From: Bacteroidales bacterium
GTDB lineage: Bacteria > Bacteroidota > Bacteroidia > Bacteroidales > UBA932
Direction of reading: 5' to 3'
NCBI GenBank assembly: GCA_017561265.1
Contig: JAFZDJ010000015.1
Span: 1-38,774, forward strand
Length of the DNA: 38,774 nucleotides
The position numbers were made by a program, and so were the translations under genes. The notes beneath the pieces are model-generated. The model made no database searches. It worked only from the letters and a program-made list of their open reading frames with translations, and was not told the DNA's origin. The number at the start of each line of letters is the position of its first letter. The stretch's first letter is position 1. Positions 25,910-34,958 of this stretch are shown piece by piece.

Positions 25910-27349
25910 TTAAAAGTTGAAATATCGTTCCGCATTGTTGTAAGATATATCCTTGACCATCTGATGGATGAATGCCATCTCACTCTTAGGAAGCTTGCCG
26001 TTCTTTATATCTTCGCCGAGGAGGTTGCAGAGGATTCTGCGGAAATACTCATGGCGAGGATATGAAAGGAAACTGCGTGAATCTGTAAGCATTCCTACAA
26101 ATCTGCTCAACAGACCGAGAGCTGAAAGCGCATTCATCTGTTTCTTCATGCCGTCTTCCTGATCCAGGAACCACCAGCCGGAACCAAGCTGGATCTTGCC
26201 AGGACACGTACCGTCATTGAAAGTATATGCCATTGTAGCCAGCACTTCATTGTCCTTAGGATTGAGATTATAGAGGATGGTCTTTGTCAGTTTGTCTTCC
26301 ATAGCCAGGGTGTTAAGGAACTTATGTCCTGCTGCAGCACACTGAACATCATGGATTGCGTCATAGCCGGTGTCAGGTCCAAGGATGTTGAACATTCTTG
26401 TGTTGTTGTCGCGGATTGCTCCGATATGGAACTGCTGTGCCCAGCCTTTTTCATGATCCATACGTGCAAAGTCCAGAAGGATGGCGCTCTTGAACTTGAG
26501 AGTCTCTTCGGCAGAAGGTTTCTTTCCCTTGAGCGTGTTGCGGAATATCTTGTCAATCTCTTCAAGTTCGAAATCCTCGGCATAGAAGTTCTCCAGACCG
26601 TGATCCGATATGCGGCAGCCCATCTCGTGGAAAAAGTCCTGACGCTTGCGCAGTGCATCCAGAAGATCCTGGTAATTGTTGATTTCCATACCGGCAGCAG
26701 CGCTCAGTTTCTTGATGTATTCGATATACTGTTCCGGTTTTTCAACCACCATAGCCTTGTCGGGACGCCAGGTAGGGAGAACCTTGGTTCCGAACGGGTT
26801 CTCCTTTATCTGCTTATGATATTCCAGGCTGTCAGCCGGATCGTCTGTGGTACATACGACCCTGACATCAAACTTTCTCATGAGAGCCTGGCCTCTATAT
26901 TCTTCAGTCTGCAGTTTTGCGCTGCATTCGTCATATATAGCTCTGGCTGAAGATGGGTTCAGCAGGTCATACACGCCGAAAACTCTGGCAAGTTCAAGGT
27001 GAGTCCAATGATAAAGAGGATTTCTCATCGTGTAAGGTACTGTCTCAGCCCATTTCTCAAACTTTTCGTAACTGCCACGTGGGCCTGTGATGAATTCCTC
27101 CGGCACACCGTTGCCTCTCATGGCTCTCCACTTGTAGTGGTCGCCTCCAAGCCATACTTCAGTCAGGTCCTTGAACTGATGGTTGTTTGCAATCATCTCA
27201 GGCACAAGGTGACAGTGATAGTCGATGATAGGCATATTTTCTGCACTCTCATGATAAAGTTCCCGCGCGAAATCATTTGTAAGCATGAAATCGTCGTTGA
27301 TGAACGGCTGGCCCTTGACCATGCCTTCAAGTTTTGAAATCACATCCAT
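25910..27349 (-). CDS. uxaC: Uronate isomerase
   Basis: The 479-residue protein isomerises D-galacturonate to D-tagaturonate and D-glucuronate to D-fructuronate, the first step of hexuronate catabolism in the cytosol. The metal-binding motif IIDYHCHL (His45, His47) near the N-terminus is that of the amidohydrolase-superfamily UxaC. WLGGDHYKWRAMRGNGV and the C-terminal SYPRHEYFRR segment also match. The gene is transcribed after the XylR/AraC-type regulator with a 27-base gap, so it likely shares that gene's transcript. It is divergent from uxaB and uxaA, which carry out the following steps. Confidence 0.95.
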   Translation of the reverse strand: MDVISKLEGMVKGQPFINDDFMLTNDFARELYHESAENMPIIDYHCHLVPEMIANNHQFKDLTEVWLGGDHYKWRAMRGNGVPEEFITGPRGSYEKFEKWAETVPYTMRNPLYHWTHLELARVFGVYDLLNPSSARAIYDECSAKLQTEEYRGQALMRKFDVRVVCTTDDPADSLEYHKQIKENPFGTKVLPTWRPDKAMVVEKPEQYIEYIKKLSAAAGMEINNYQDLLDALRKRQDFFHEMGCRISDHGLENFYAEDFELEEIDKIFRNTLKGKKPSAEETLKFKSAILLDFARMDHEKGWAQQFHIGAIRDNNTRMFNILGPDTGYDAIHDVQCAAAGHKFLNTLAMEDKLTKTILYNLNPKDNEVLATMAYTFNDGTCPGKIQLGSGWWFLDQEDGMKKQMNALSALGLLSRFVGMLTDSRSFLSYPRHEYFRRILCNLLGEDIKNGKLPKSEMAFIHQMVKDISYNNAERYFNF

Positions 27350-27376
27350 ATGAATATCGATTAATTATAGTTTGTT

Positions 27377-28519
27377 TTATCTCATACGCTTCCTGTATTC
27401 GCCAGGGGTTATGCCCATATACTTTCTGAATATGGTCGAGAAATTGCTGCTGTTGATGAAGCCGGACCTGTCAGCTGCCGTACTTATGGACAGGTCTGTC
27501 GTTTCCAGAAGACGACAGAAATGATCCAATCTCAATTTCATAATATAAGAGGTTATCGTATACGGATACATTTCCTTCTTGAATTTCATCTCAATCGCCC
27601 TTCTTGACAGGGGGATGAAGGATGTAAGTTTGCTTATATCAATCTCTTGGGTATAGTTGCGTGAAATAAATTCCACAATCTCCCGGATATAGGGGTCAGA
27701 GATTATCCTTCGCTTTGTCGACATCCTTTCCACCACTCCGATTGCCTCTACAGCAATTCTTGCCGGCCAGGTCTTCTTCTGGTTTACCATCTGAAACAAT
27801 GCCTCTGCTATTTCATATCCGTGCTTTTCAAAGTTGAGCTTGATGGAAGATAGGGTAGGAGACGATATATTGCACATGAACTCATCGTTATCGACTCCTA
27901 AGAGCGAGATGTCGTCAGGAATCCGGATTCCTTCCATCTGACATATCTCGGTCACCTGTCTTGCCATAAAATCATTGCATGCCAGCAAGGCTACGGGCTT
28001 GGGAAGTGCGTGAAGCCACTCGGTTATCTCAGTGATTTCATCCTTGAAAGATTCGACATCATATCGATAAGTCCTGGTCTTGATTGACGAGGCGATCTGC
28101 TCGCTATATCCTTCATATCTTGACATTGACCAGATGATGTCCTTCATTCCGATGAATGCATAGTCATTGAATTTCTGCTCAATGAAGAATCTGGCTGCAT
28201 ATGCACCGAATTCCTTATAGTGACCGGTCAACATAGGAAATTCATCGTAAACCCTTTTATAAGTGCGCAGGAAGATAGGTATATTCAACTTCTTGGCCTC
28301 TTCAACATTGATGTTATGCCAGAGTCCGATGATTGCATCAACCTTGAATTTCTTTGCGAGTTTGATGATCTCGATGGAATTGTCTCTGGTCTGGGAAATC
28401 AGATGCGACATCGGATAGAATATACATCCACCCTGAGTGTCTGCATACTTGACGAAACCATTCAGGAAACGTCTCTCCGACTCTTGCGAGTAGTCTGTAA
28501 GCAGGAGAATCTTGATCAT
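27377..28519 (-). CDS. XylR/AraC-type sugar-sensing transcriptional regulator
   Basis: The 380-residue protein has a LacI-like periplasmic-binding-type sensor (about 1-270) and a C-terminal AraC-type DNA-binding domain (about 277-380, with SAADRSGFINSSNFSTIFRK). There is no N-terminal helix-turn-helix. This is the XylR layout: a sugar ligand releases or reorganises a dimer that binds direct-repeat operators. The sensor motifs include ALLACNDFMARQV and ISLLGVDNDEFMCN. It lies divergently from uxaB, and is followed by uxaC, so it most likely controls galacturonate/pectin genes. A hexuronate as the ligand is inferred from context. No TAnnTTTG element is visible for its own promoter. Confidence 0.9.
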   Translation of the reverse strand: MIKILLLTDYSQESERRFLNGFVKYADTQGGCIFYPMSHLISQTRDNSIEIIKLAKKFKVDAIIGLWHNINVEEAKKLNIPIFLRTYKRVYDEFPMLTGHYKEFGAYAARFFIEQKFNDYAFIGMKDIIWSMSRYEGYSEQIASSIKTRTYRYDVESFKDEITEITEWLHALPKPVALLACNDFMARQVTEICQMEGIRIPDDISLLGVDNDEFMCNISSPTLSSIKLNFEKHGYEIAEALFQMVNQKKTWPARIAVEAIGVVERMSTKRRIISDPYIREIVEFISRNYTQEIDISKLTSFIPLSRRAIEMKFKKEMYPYTITSYIMKLRLDHFCRLLETTDLSISTAADRSGFINSSNFSTIFRKYMGITPGEYRKRMR

Positions 28520-28603
28520 CTGTTTTCGCTTATATACGGTTACAGGTACTTAATGAGTGCTAAATTAAGCAAAAAATGTAAAAAATAATAAAAATACCCT
28601 TTG

Positions 28604-28670
28604 ATTTTCGTTTTAAAAGAATTATTTTCGTTAACAATAGTCCGTTATGAGCCGTACACTTTTAAATTTG
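28604..28670 (+). promoter_or_regulatory. Promoter and phased direct-repeat operator of the galacturonate/pectin operon
   Basis: TAAATTTG at 28663-28670 is a full -7 consensus match, 43 bases before uxaB. No TTTG -33 element is present at the usual spacing, consistent with an activator-dependent promoter. The 9-base sequence ATTTTCGTT occurs at 28604-28612 and again at 28624-28632, exactly 20 bp apart. If transcription starts near 28674, the repeats lie around -42 to -50 and -62 to -70, the usual place for an AraC/XylR activator. The operator role is inference. The rest of the 194-base spacer (28520-28603 and 28671-28713) shows nothing further. Confidence 0.6.
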
Positions 28671-28713
28671 CAGAAACATCATAAACAAGCAACACTAAAA
28701 CAGGTGACTCATT

Positions 28714-30150
28714 ATGAAAGAGCTCAACAGAAAGACGGCCAATGCCGCAAAATATCCGACTAAGGTAATTCAGTTCGGAGAAGGTAATTTCCTTCGTGCA
28801 TTCGTAGATTGGATCATATGGAATACCAACAAGGCGACCGACTTCAATGCGGGAGTAGTCGTGGTCCAACCTATCGAAAAAGGAATGGTCGATATGCTGA
28901 ACTCACAGGACGGTCTATATCACGTGAACCTTCAAGGAATCGACAAGGGACAGCCTGTTGACTCGATAGAAATGATTGACGTGATCAACGGAGGCCTCAA
29001 CCCATATACCCAGAACGAAGAGTTCATGGCTCTGGCAGAGAACCCGGACATCAGATTCGTGATTTCCAACACAACTGAAGCCGGAATCGCATTTGATCCG
29101 GCATGCAGGCTCGAAGACAAGCCGGCATCGTCATATCCCGGAAAGCTCACCCAGTTGCTTTACCGTAGATACGAGCATTTCAACGGCGACATGACCAAGG
29201 GATTCATAATTCTTCCTTGCGAGCTTATATTTCTCAACGGAAAGGAGCTCAAGAAGTGCATTTATCAGTACATCGACCTCTGGAACCTCGGAGATGGCTT
29301 CAGGACATGGTTCGAACAGGCTTGCGGCGTATACTGCACACTTGTTGACCGCATCGTGCCAGGCTATCCTAAGGATACGATCGAGCAGATACATGAGCGC
29401 ATCGGATTCAAGGACAACCTCGTTGTCAAGGGCGAGATCTTCCATCTGTGGGTGATCGAGGCTCCGGAGTCAGTAGCAGAAGAATTCCCTGCAGACAAGG
29501 CAGGCCTGAACGTGCTCTTCGTGCCAAGCGAGGCTCCATACCACGAAAGAAAGGTGACCTTGCTCAACGGACCGCACACCGTGCTTTCTCCTGTCGGTTA
29601 TCTTTCAGGATTGGATACTGTGAAGGAATGTGTGGAGGATCCTGAGATCGGACAGTTCGTCAAGAAAGTCATGTACGGCGAGCTTATGGAGACTCTGAAT
29701 CTTCCAAAGGAAGAACTTCAGGTTTTTGCGGACTCTGTAGTGGAGCGTTTCCTCAATCCGTATGTCAAGCATTTCGTGACAAGCATCATGCTCAATTCTT
29801 TCCCTAAGTACAAGACACGTGACCTTCCTGGCCTGAAGACTTATCTGGAGCGCAAAGGTGAACTCCCGAAAGGACTTGTCCTCGGTCTTGCGGCTATAAT
29901 CACTTACTACAAGGGTGGCAAGAGGGGCGAAGTCGAGATCGTACCGAACGACGATGCTGCGATCATGACGCTACTCAAAAACCTATGGTCAGACGGCAAT
30001 ATCCGCAAGGTGGCAGAAGGCGTCCTTGCTGCAGAATTCATTTGGGGAGAGGATCTCAACAAGATTTCGGGATTGACTGATCTTATCACGACTTATCTCG
30101 AGCTCATACAGAACGAAGGCATGCGCGCCGCTGTCAAAACCATAATCTGA
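28714..30150 (+). CDS. uxaB: Tagaturonate reductase (altronate oxidoreductase)
   Basis: The 478-residue protein reduces D-tagaturonate to D-altronate with NADH, the second step of galacturonate catabolism. It belongs to the mannitol dehydrogenase/UxaB/UxuB family: the N-terminal Rossmann loop VIQFGEGNFLRAF (about 18-30), the VISNTTEAGIAFDP segment and the substrate-binding KVTLLNGPHTVLSPVGYLSG segment. This last Lys-Leu-Asn-Gly pattern and the absence of the UxuB-type N-terminus favour UxaB. It is the first gene of a long plus-strand operon, with a 4-base gap to uxaA. Confidence 0.93.
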   Translation: MKELNRKTANAAKYPTKVIQFGEGNFLRAFVDWIIWNTNKATDFNAGVVVVQPIEKGMVDMLNSQDGLYHVNLQGIDKGQPVDSIEMIDVINGGLNPYTQNEEFMALAENPDIRFVISNTTEAGIAFDPACRLEDKPASSYPGKLTQLLYRRYEHFNGDMTKGFIILPCELIFLNGKELKKCIYQYIDLWNLGDGFRTWFEQACGVYCTLVDRIVPGYPKDTIEQIHERIGFKDNLVVKGEIFHLWVIEAPESVAEEFPADKAGLNVLFVPSEAPYHERKVTLLNGPHTVLSPVGYLSGLDTVKECVEDPEIGQFVKKVMYGELMETLNLPKEELQVFADSVVERFLNPYVKHFVTSIMLNSFPKYKTRDLPGLKTYLERKGELPKGLVLGLAAIITYYKGGKRGEVEIVPNDDAAIMTLLKNLWSDGNIRKVAEGVLAAEFIWGEDLNKISGLTDLITTYLELIQNEGMRAAVKTII

Positions 30151-30154
30151 CAAT

Positions 30155-31645
30155 ATGGATTTCATAAAGATAAATGCGGCAGATAATGTTGCCGTAGCAA
30201 TACACGATGTCGAGGCTGGAGCCAGCTTCGACATCAATGGTGTTTCAATCATAACACAGGCCAAGGTTCCCGCAGGTCATAAAGTGGCTCTGGAGGATAT
30301 GGCAGAAGGTACCGATATCATCAAATACGGTTTCCCTATCGGCCATCTTATTGCTCCTGTGCAGAAAGGAGGACTGATCGACCATACAAATCTCAAGACA
30401 AATCTTGAAGGACTGCTGGACTACACATATGAGCCTGACCTGACTGAAACAAAGCCTGCAGAAACTCCTGCATATTTCAAGGGTTACAGAAGAAAGGATG
30501 GAAGAGCCGGAATACGCAACGAACTCTGGATCATTCCGACTGTCGGATGCGTGAACGGCGTAGTTCAGAACATACAGAAACTTTTTGAAAAGGAGCTTGC
30601 TCTGTATCCGTCGATAGAGAAAGTGATAGCTTTTCCGCATAACTACGGCTGCTCGCAGCTGGGAGGAGACCACGAGAACACAAGAAAAATCCTTGCTGGC
30701 ATGGTGCATCATCCCAATGCTGCCGGCGTTCTCGTTGTCGCTCTTGGATGCGAAAACAACCAGCTTGGTGCTTTCCGCGAACTCGTAGGTCCGGTCGATG
30801 AAACCCGAGTAAAGTTCATGGAGTCACAGAAAATACAGGGAGACGAAGTAGAGCACGGACTGGAATTGATGAGGGAAATTGCTTCCGCAGCAAAGGACGA
30901 CAGACGCGAGGATGTACCGGTAAGCGAGCTTAAGGTCGGTCTAAAATGCGGCGGTTCAGACGGATTCTCCGGTATCACGGCCAATCCTCTTCTGGGACGA
31001 TTCTCTGACTGGGTAGTATCACAGGGAGGAACTTCAGTATTGACCGAAGTGCCTGAAATGTTCGGTGCGGAGACCATCCTGATGGCCCGTTGCCAGGATG
31101 AGGCCACATTCGACAGGACGGTACATCTGATCAACGATTTCAAGGCCTACTTCATGAAGAATGACCAGCCTGTATATGAGAACCCTTCACCGGGAAACAA
31201 GGCGGGAGGCATTTCTACTCTTGAGGAAAAATCTTTGGGCTGCACGCAGAAGTCCGGAAGTTCCATAGTCCGCGATGTCCTTCTGTATGGAGACAGGCTC
31301 AAGGCAAAGGGACTTAATCTGCTGAGTGCCCCGGGCAATGATCTTGTAGCATCCACAGCTCTTGCTGCGGCCGGATGCCAGATTGTCCTGTTCACTACAG
31401 GACGAGGCACTCCTTTCGGCACCTTCGTTCCTACTGCAAAGATTTCTACAAACAGCACTCTCGCTGCCAATAAGCCTCTATGGATTGACTTCAATGCAGG
31501 TGCGATAGTAGACGGAACTCCGGCAGAAGACGTCGACAAGACATTTATCGATTTTGTAATAAATACAGCATCCGGAACCCTCGTCAACAACGAGAAATCA
31601 GGATATAGCGAGATCGCGATATTCAAATCAGGAGTAACTCTTTAG
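30155..31645 (+). CDS. uxaA: Altronate dehydratase
   Basis: The 496-residue protein converts D-altronate to 2-keto-3-deoxy-D-gluconate, the third step of galacturonate catabolism. It has an N-terminal SAF-like domain (about 1-95, with the histidine-containing GAxVAIHDV-like segment VAVAIHDVEAG) and the large UxaA C-terminal domain. Diagnostic segments are GRAGIRNELWIIPTVGCVN, ALGCENNQ, GLKCGGSDGFSG and TTGRGTPFGTF. Cysteines in the GCVN, GCSQLGG and KCGGSD segments are candidates for metal binding. It follows uxaB by 4 bases and precedes the GH28 gene by 21 bases. Confidence 0.94.
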   Translation: MDFIKINAADNVAVAIHDVEAGASFDINGVSIITQAKVPAGHKVALEDMAEGTDIIKYGFPIGHLIAPVQKGGLIDHTNLKTNLEGLLDYTYEPDLTETKPAETPAYFKGYRRKDGRAGIRNELWIIPTVGCVNGVVQNIQKLFEKELALYPSIEKVIAFPHNYGCSQLGGDHENTRKILAGMVHHPNAAGVLVVALGCENNQLGAFRELVGPVDETRVKFMESQKIQGDEVEHGLELMREIASAAKDDRREDVPVSELKVGLKCGGSDGFSGITANPLLGRFSDWVVSQGGTSVLTEVPEMFGAETILMARCQDEATFDRTVHLINDFKAYFMKNDQPVYENPSPGNKAGGISTLEEKSLGCTQKSGSSIVRDVLLYGDRLKAKGLNLLSAPGNDLVASTALAAAGCQIVLFTTGRGTPFGTFVPTAKISTNSTLAANKPLWIDFNAGAIVDGTPAEDVDKTFIDFVINTASGTLVNNEKSGYSEIAIFKSGVTL

Positions 31646-31666
31646 AATTACACAACACTTTTGACT

Positions 31667-33268
31667 ATGACCATACTTAAAAGAATAGCAGTCTGCATCA
31701 TAGCTTTCATTGCTATAGCTTCATGCAATTCCGGCTACGAGTTCGCATACCTCTATGAAGACCTGCCTTTCGAAATGGAGCAGGTCAAGCGCCCTCAGAT
31801 ACCTGTCCGTGAAGTCGACATACGTGACTTCGGAGGAATAGGCGATGGTGTGACCCTCAATTCCGAGGCATTCGCAAAGGCAATCGACGCGCTGACGGAA
31901 GCCGGCGGAGGACGCCTTGTAGTCCCTACAGGTGTATGGCTCAGCGGCCCGATTACCTTGAAAGACAACATAGATCTCCATATCAGGCCTGATGCTGTTC
32001 TTCTCTTCTCGACAGATCGCGATCTCTATCCTATTGTAGAGACTGTTTTCGAAGGACTTGACACCAAACGCTGCATATCTCCGATAAATGCGGTTGGAGC
32101 CAAGAACATAGCGATTACAGGAGGCGGTACGATTGATGGAAACGGCGATTCATGGAGACAGGTAAAGAAGTCCAAGATGGCTCCATCACAATGGAAGGAG
32201 CTGCTCCGGAGCGGTGGTTTCACCAATGAAAAAGGTGATCTCTGGTATCCTGATTCATCATCATTCTACGGAGCAGTGGTAAGCGATGCCTTCAATGTCC
32301 CGCAGGGACTGACCACGGATGAACAGTGGAATAAGGTGAAGACATACCTCCGTCCTGTAATGATAAGCCTTAAGGATTGCGAGAACGTACTCCTTGAGGA
32401 CTGTCTCTTCCAGAACTCTCCATGCTGGAACATCCATCCTCTGATGTGCCGCAACGTAATCATCAATAATGTGACCGTACGCAACCCTTGGTATTCGCAG
32501 AACGGTGACGGACTGGACGTGGACTCTTGCGAAAACGTTCTTGTGATAAATTCCAGCTTTGACGTAGGAGACGATGCCATATGCATCAAATCGGGAAAGG
32601 ATGAGGACGGACGCAGAAGAGCAAGACCATGCCGCAACCTTATTGTCCACAACTGCATAGTATTCCATGGTCACGGCGGTTTCGTCGTGGGCAGCGAAAT
32701 GTCAGGCGGTGTCGAGAATATCAAGGTATCTGACTGTCGTTTCCTCGGAACTGATGTCGGTCTTAGATTCAAGAGCTGCCGAGGCCGCGGAGGTGTCGTG
32801 AAGAATATCCACATTGAGGATATCGTAATGATGAACATACCTACCGAACCTCTGCTTTTTGATCTTCATTACGGAGGAAAGTCGGCTGTGGAGGCTGCAG
32901 CAGAGGGGGCGTCGCCGTTTGATGTGGAGTTTGTAGAGGCCGACGAGACAACACCTCAGTTCAGAGACATATTCATCAGGGACATTGTTTGCAGCGGTGC
33001 TGCAAGAGCGATGTATTTCAACGGAATTCCTGAGAAGAACATAGAGAATATCGTTGTAGAGAATTGCGAGATTGTATCCGAGAAAGGTGCGGATCTCCGT
33101 TACTCTACCGGCGTGATTCTGAAAGATGTGAAGATAACTCAGTCTGAAGGAGAGGGATTCAGCATTGCGAACTGCAGGGACGTAGTGATTGAAGACTGCG
33201 AAGATGCTGCAGGAAAGGACATTCCGGAAGTATTCCAGTATAATTCGAAGAATGTTAGCATCGAATGA
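31667..33268 (+). CDS. GH28 polygalacturonase, lipoprotein
   Basis: From the ATG at 31667 (a TTG at 31661 is also in frame) the product is 533 residues. The N-terminus has a lipoprotein signal with lipobox IASC, so it is probably surface- or periplasm-anchored. It is a right-handed beta-helix glycoside hydrolase of family 28, which hydrolyses alpha-1,4-galacturonosyl bonds. The catalytic aspartates are in NGDGLDVD (Asp284, Asp286) and GDDA (Asp302, Asp303), with His336 in GHGG. The extended length is like Bacteroidota exo-acting or rhamnogalacturonan-type members, so the exact bond is uncertain. Its stop overlaps the next start (ATGA), indicating coupled translation. Confidence 0.92.
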   Translation: MTILKRIAVCIIAFIAIASCNSGYEFAYLYEDLPFEMEQVKRPQIPVREVDIRDFGGIGDGVTLNSEAFAKAIDALTEAGGGRLVVPTGVWLSGPITLKDNIDLHIRPDAVLLFSTDRDLYPIVETVFEGLDTKRCISPINAVGAKNIAITGGGTIDGNGDSWRQVKKSKMAPSQWKELLRSGGFTNEKGDLWYPDSSSFYGAVVSDAFNVPQGLTTDEQWNKVKTYLRPVMISLKDCENVLLEDCLFQNSPCWNIHPLMCRNVIINNVTVRNPWYSQNGDGLDVDSCENVLVINSSFDVGDDAICIKSGKDEDGRRRARPCRNLIVHNCIVFHGHGGFVVGSEMSGGVENIKVSDCRFLGTDVGLRFKSCRGRGGVVKNIHIEDIVMMNIPTEPLLFDLHYGGKSAVEAAAEGASPFDVEFVEADETTPQFRDIFIRDIVCSGAARAMYFNGIPEKNIENIVVENCEIVSEKGADLRYSTGVILKDVKITQSEGEGFSIANCRDVVIEDCEDAAGKDIPEVFQYNSKNVSIE

Positions 33269-34956
33269 TAATGAGAAAGCTTATGACATTTGCTATGGCA
33301 GCATTGATTGCCTTTTCTGCCGTAGCACAAGATAAGATAGTTCTTCGCCTTATGGGTGACTCAACCATGGCAGACAAGGATCTCTCCTATGAGAATCCGG
33401 AGCGTGGCTGGGGACAGAGGCTGAAGTCACATGTGGACACGAATGTAGTTGTGGTCAATTATGCCCAGAACGGCCGCAGCACCAGGAGCGTGCAGACACT
33501 CGGCATATGGGACCGCGTGAAAAAGGACCTCAAGGCAGGAGAATACCTGTTCATACAGTTCGGCCACAACGATTCGAAAGAGTCTGACACCACCCGTTAT
33601 GCTGCTGCTTTCGGAGCATATCAGGAAAACATCAGACTATTTGTTGATCATGCACTCAGTGTAGGTGCCAGACCTATACTTTTCACTCCGGTGTCAAGAC
33701 GATGGTTCGACAGCGAGGGTAATCTCAAAAAGGACTGTCATGGGGATTATCCGGCTGCCGTCACGCAGGTAGCTCAAGAATATGGTCTTCCTATAATCGA
33801 CGCCAATACCATCACTCAGGAATGGCTGATCTCACTCGGAGATGAGGCTACCAGGAAATATTACATGTGGATTCCTGAAGGTACAAATCCGAAACATCCT
33901 AAGGGGCTTACCGATAACACCCATACGAACGTATCAGGCGCGCGTCAGATAGTCAATCTCCTTCTTCCGGAGATTGTAAAGGTAATTCCGGAACTGGAAG
34001 GACACATCGTCAATTATGACTTCGTGGTCGCAAAGGACGGAAGCGGAGACTTCTTCACTGTACAGGAAGCCATCAATGCGGCTCCGGACTATTGCAAGCA
34101 GGATGAGACCACGATATATATAAAGGATGGCATCTATGAAGAAAAGGTGACCATCCCTGCTAACAAACAGAAGATCCACATGATCGGTCAGTCAGCGGAA
34201 AAAACCGTCATCACATGGGGCGATTACGCTAAGAAGACAGGATCTACCGGATATGAGATGGGAACATCCGCAACTTCTACTGTATTCCTCTACGGATCCG
34301 ACTTCCTCGCTGAGAACATTACATTCGAGAACTCGGCAGGAGAGGGTAAGGAAATAGGCCAGGCCTGCGCCATAACAGTAGATGCAGACCGGGTGGCATT
34401 CATAAATTGTCGTTTCGTTGCCAATCAGGATACCATCTACACATACGGCAAGGGGCAGAAGCAGTATTTCAGAAACTGCTGGATCGAAGGTACTACAGAC
34501 TTCATATTCGGAGCCTCCACCTGCTGGTTTGAAGACTGCACTATCCTCAGCAAGAGAGACAGTTACATTACGGCTGCTTCTACTCCACAGAACGAAGAGT
34601 TCGGATATGTATTCATGAACTGCCGTCTGATACACAATGAAAATGCAGAGAAGGTATACCTTGGACGTCCTTGGAGATCACATGCAAAAACGGTATTCAT
34701 AAACTGTGAACTTGGGGATCATATCCGTCCTGAAGGATGGCATAACTGGGACAAGCCATACGCAGAGAAGACCACCTTCTATGCAGAATATGGCAGTAAG
34801 GGTCCAGGAGCTGAAGGCCAGCGTGCAAGATGGTCACATTCTGTGAAGGAAAAAGACTTGAAGAGGTACACTCCTGAAAACGTACTCAAGTGCGGAGCCG
34901 AGCAGGACAAGAACGGAATCAACGTCCCGACTGAATGGTATTTCAAAGTATTTTAA
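33265..34956 (+). CDS. Bifunctional pectin deacetylase (CE12) - pectin methylesterase (CE8)
   Basis: The 563-residue protein begins with a signal peptide (MIMRKLMTFAMAALIAFSAVAQ; an ATG at 33271 would drop two residues). Residues 25-245 form an SGNH/GDSL esterase of the CE12 rhamnogalacturonan acetylesterase type, with Ser33 in GDST, GHND at 100-103, and Asp217 and His220 in DNTH. Residues 250-563 form a CE8 pectin methylesterase: DFVVAKDGSGDFFTVQEA, Asp389 in NQDTIYT, Asp412 in TTDFIFG, and Arg468 and Trp470 in LGRPWR. It removes acetyl and methyl esters from pectin so that pectate lyase and GH28 can act. It overlaps the GH28 gene by 4 bases and is 2 bases from the next gene. Confidence 0.93.
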   Translation: MIMRKLMTFAMAALIAFSAVAQDKIVLRLMGDSTMADKDLSYENPERGWGQRLKSHVDTNVVVVNYAQNGRSTRSVQTLGIWDRVKKDLKAGEYLFIQFGHNDSKESDTTRYAAAFGAYQENIRLFVDHALSVGARPILFTPVSRRWFDSEGNLKKDCHGDYPAAVTQVAQEYGLPIIDANTITQEWLISLGDEATRKYYMWIPEGTNPKHPKGLTDNTHTNVSGARQIVNLLLPEIVKVIPELEGHIVNYDFVVAKDGSGDFFTVQEAINAAPDYCKQDETTIYIKDGIYEEKVTIPANKQKIHMIGQSAEKTVITWGDYAKKTGSTGYEMGTSATSTVFLYGSDFLAENITFENSAGEGKEIGQACAITVDADRVAFINCRFVANQDTIYTYGKGQKQYFRNCWIEGTTDFIFGASTCWFEDCTILSKRDSYITAASTPQNEEFGYVFMNCRLIHNENAEKVYLGRPWRSHAKTVFINCELGDHIRPEGWHNWDKPYAEKTTFYAEYGSKGPGAEGQRARWSHSVKEKDLKRYTPENVLKCGAEQDKNGINVPTEWYFKVF

Positions 34957-34958
34957 CC

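Noticed and set aside
28554..28562. GAGTGCTAA, identical to one half of a CIRCE (HrcA) element
   Set aside because: The matching TTAGCACTC half is absent at the 9-base spacing, and the neighbouring genes are not heat-shock genes.
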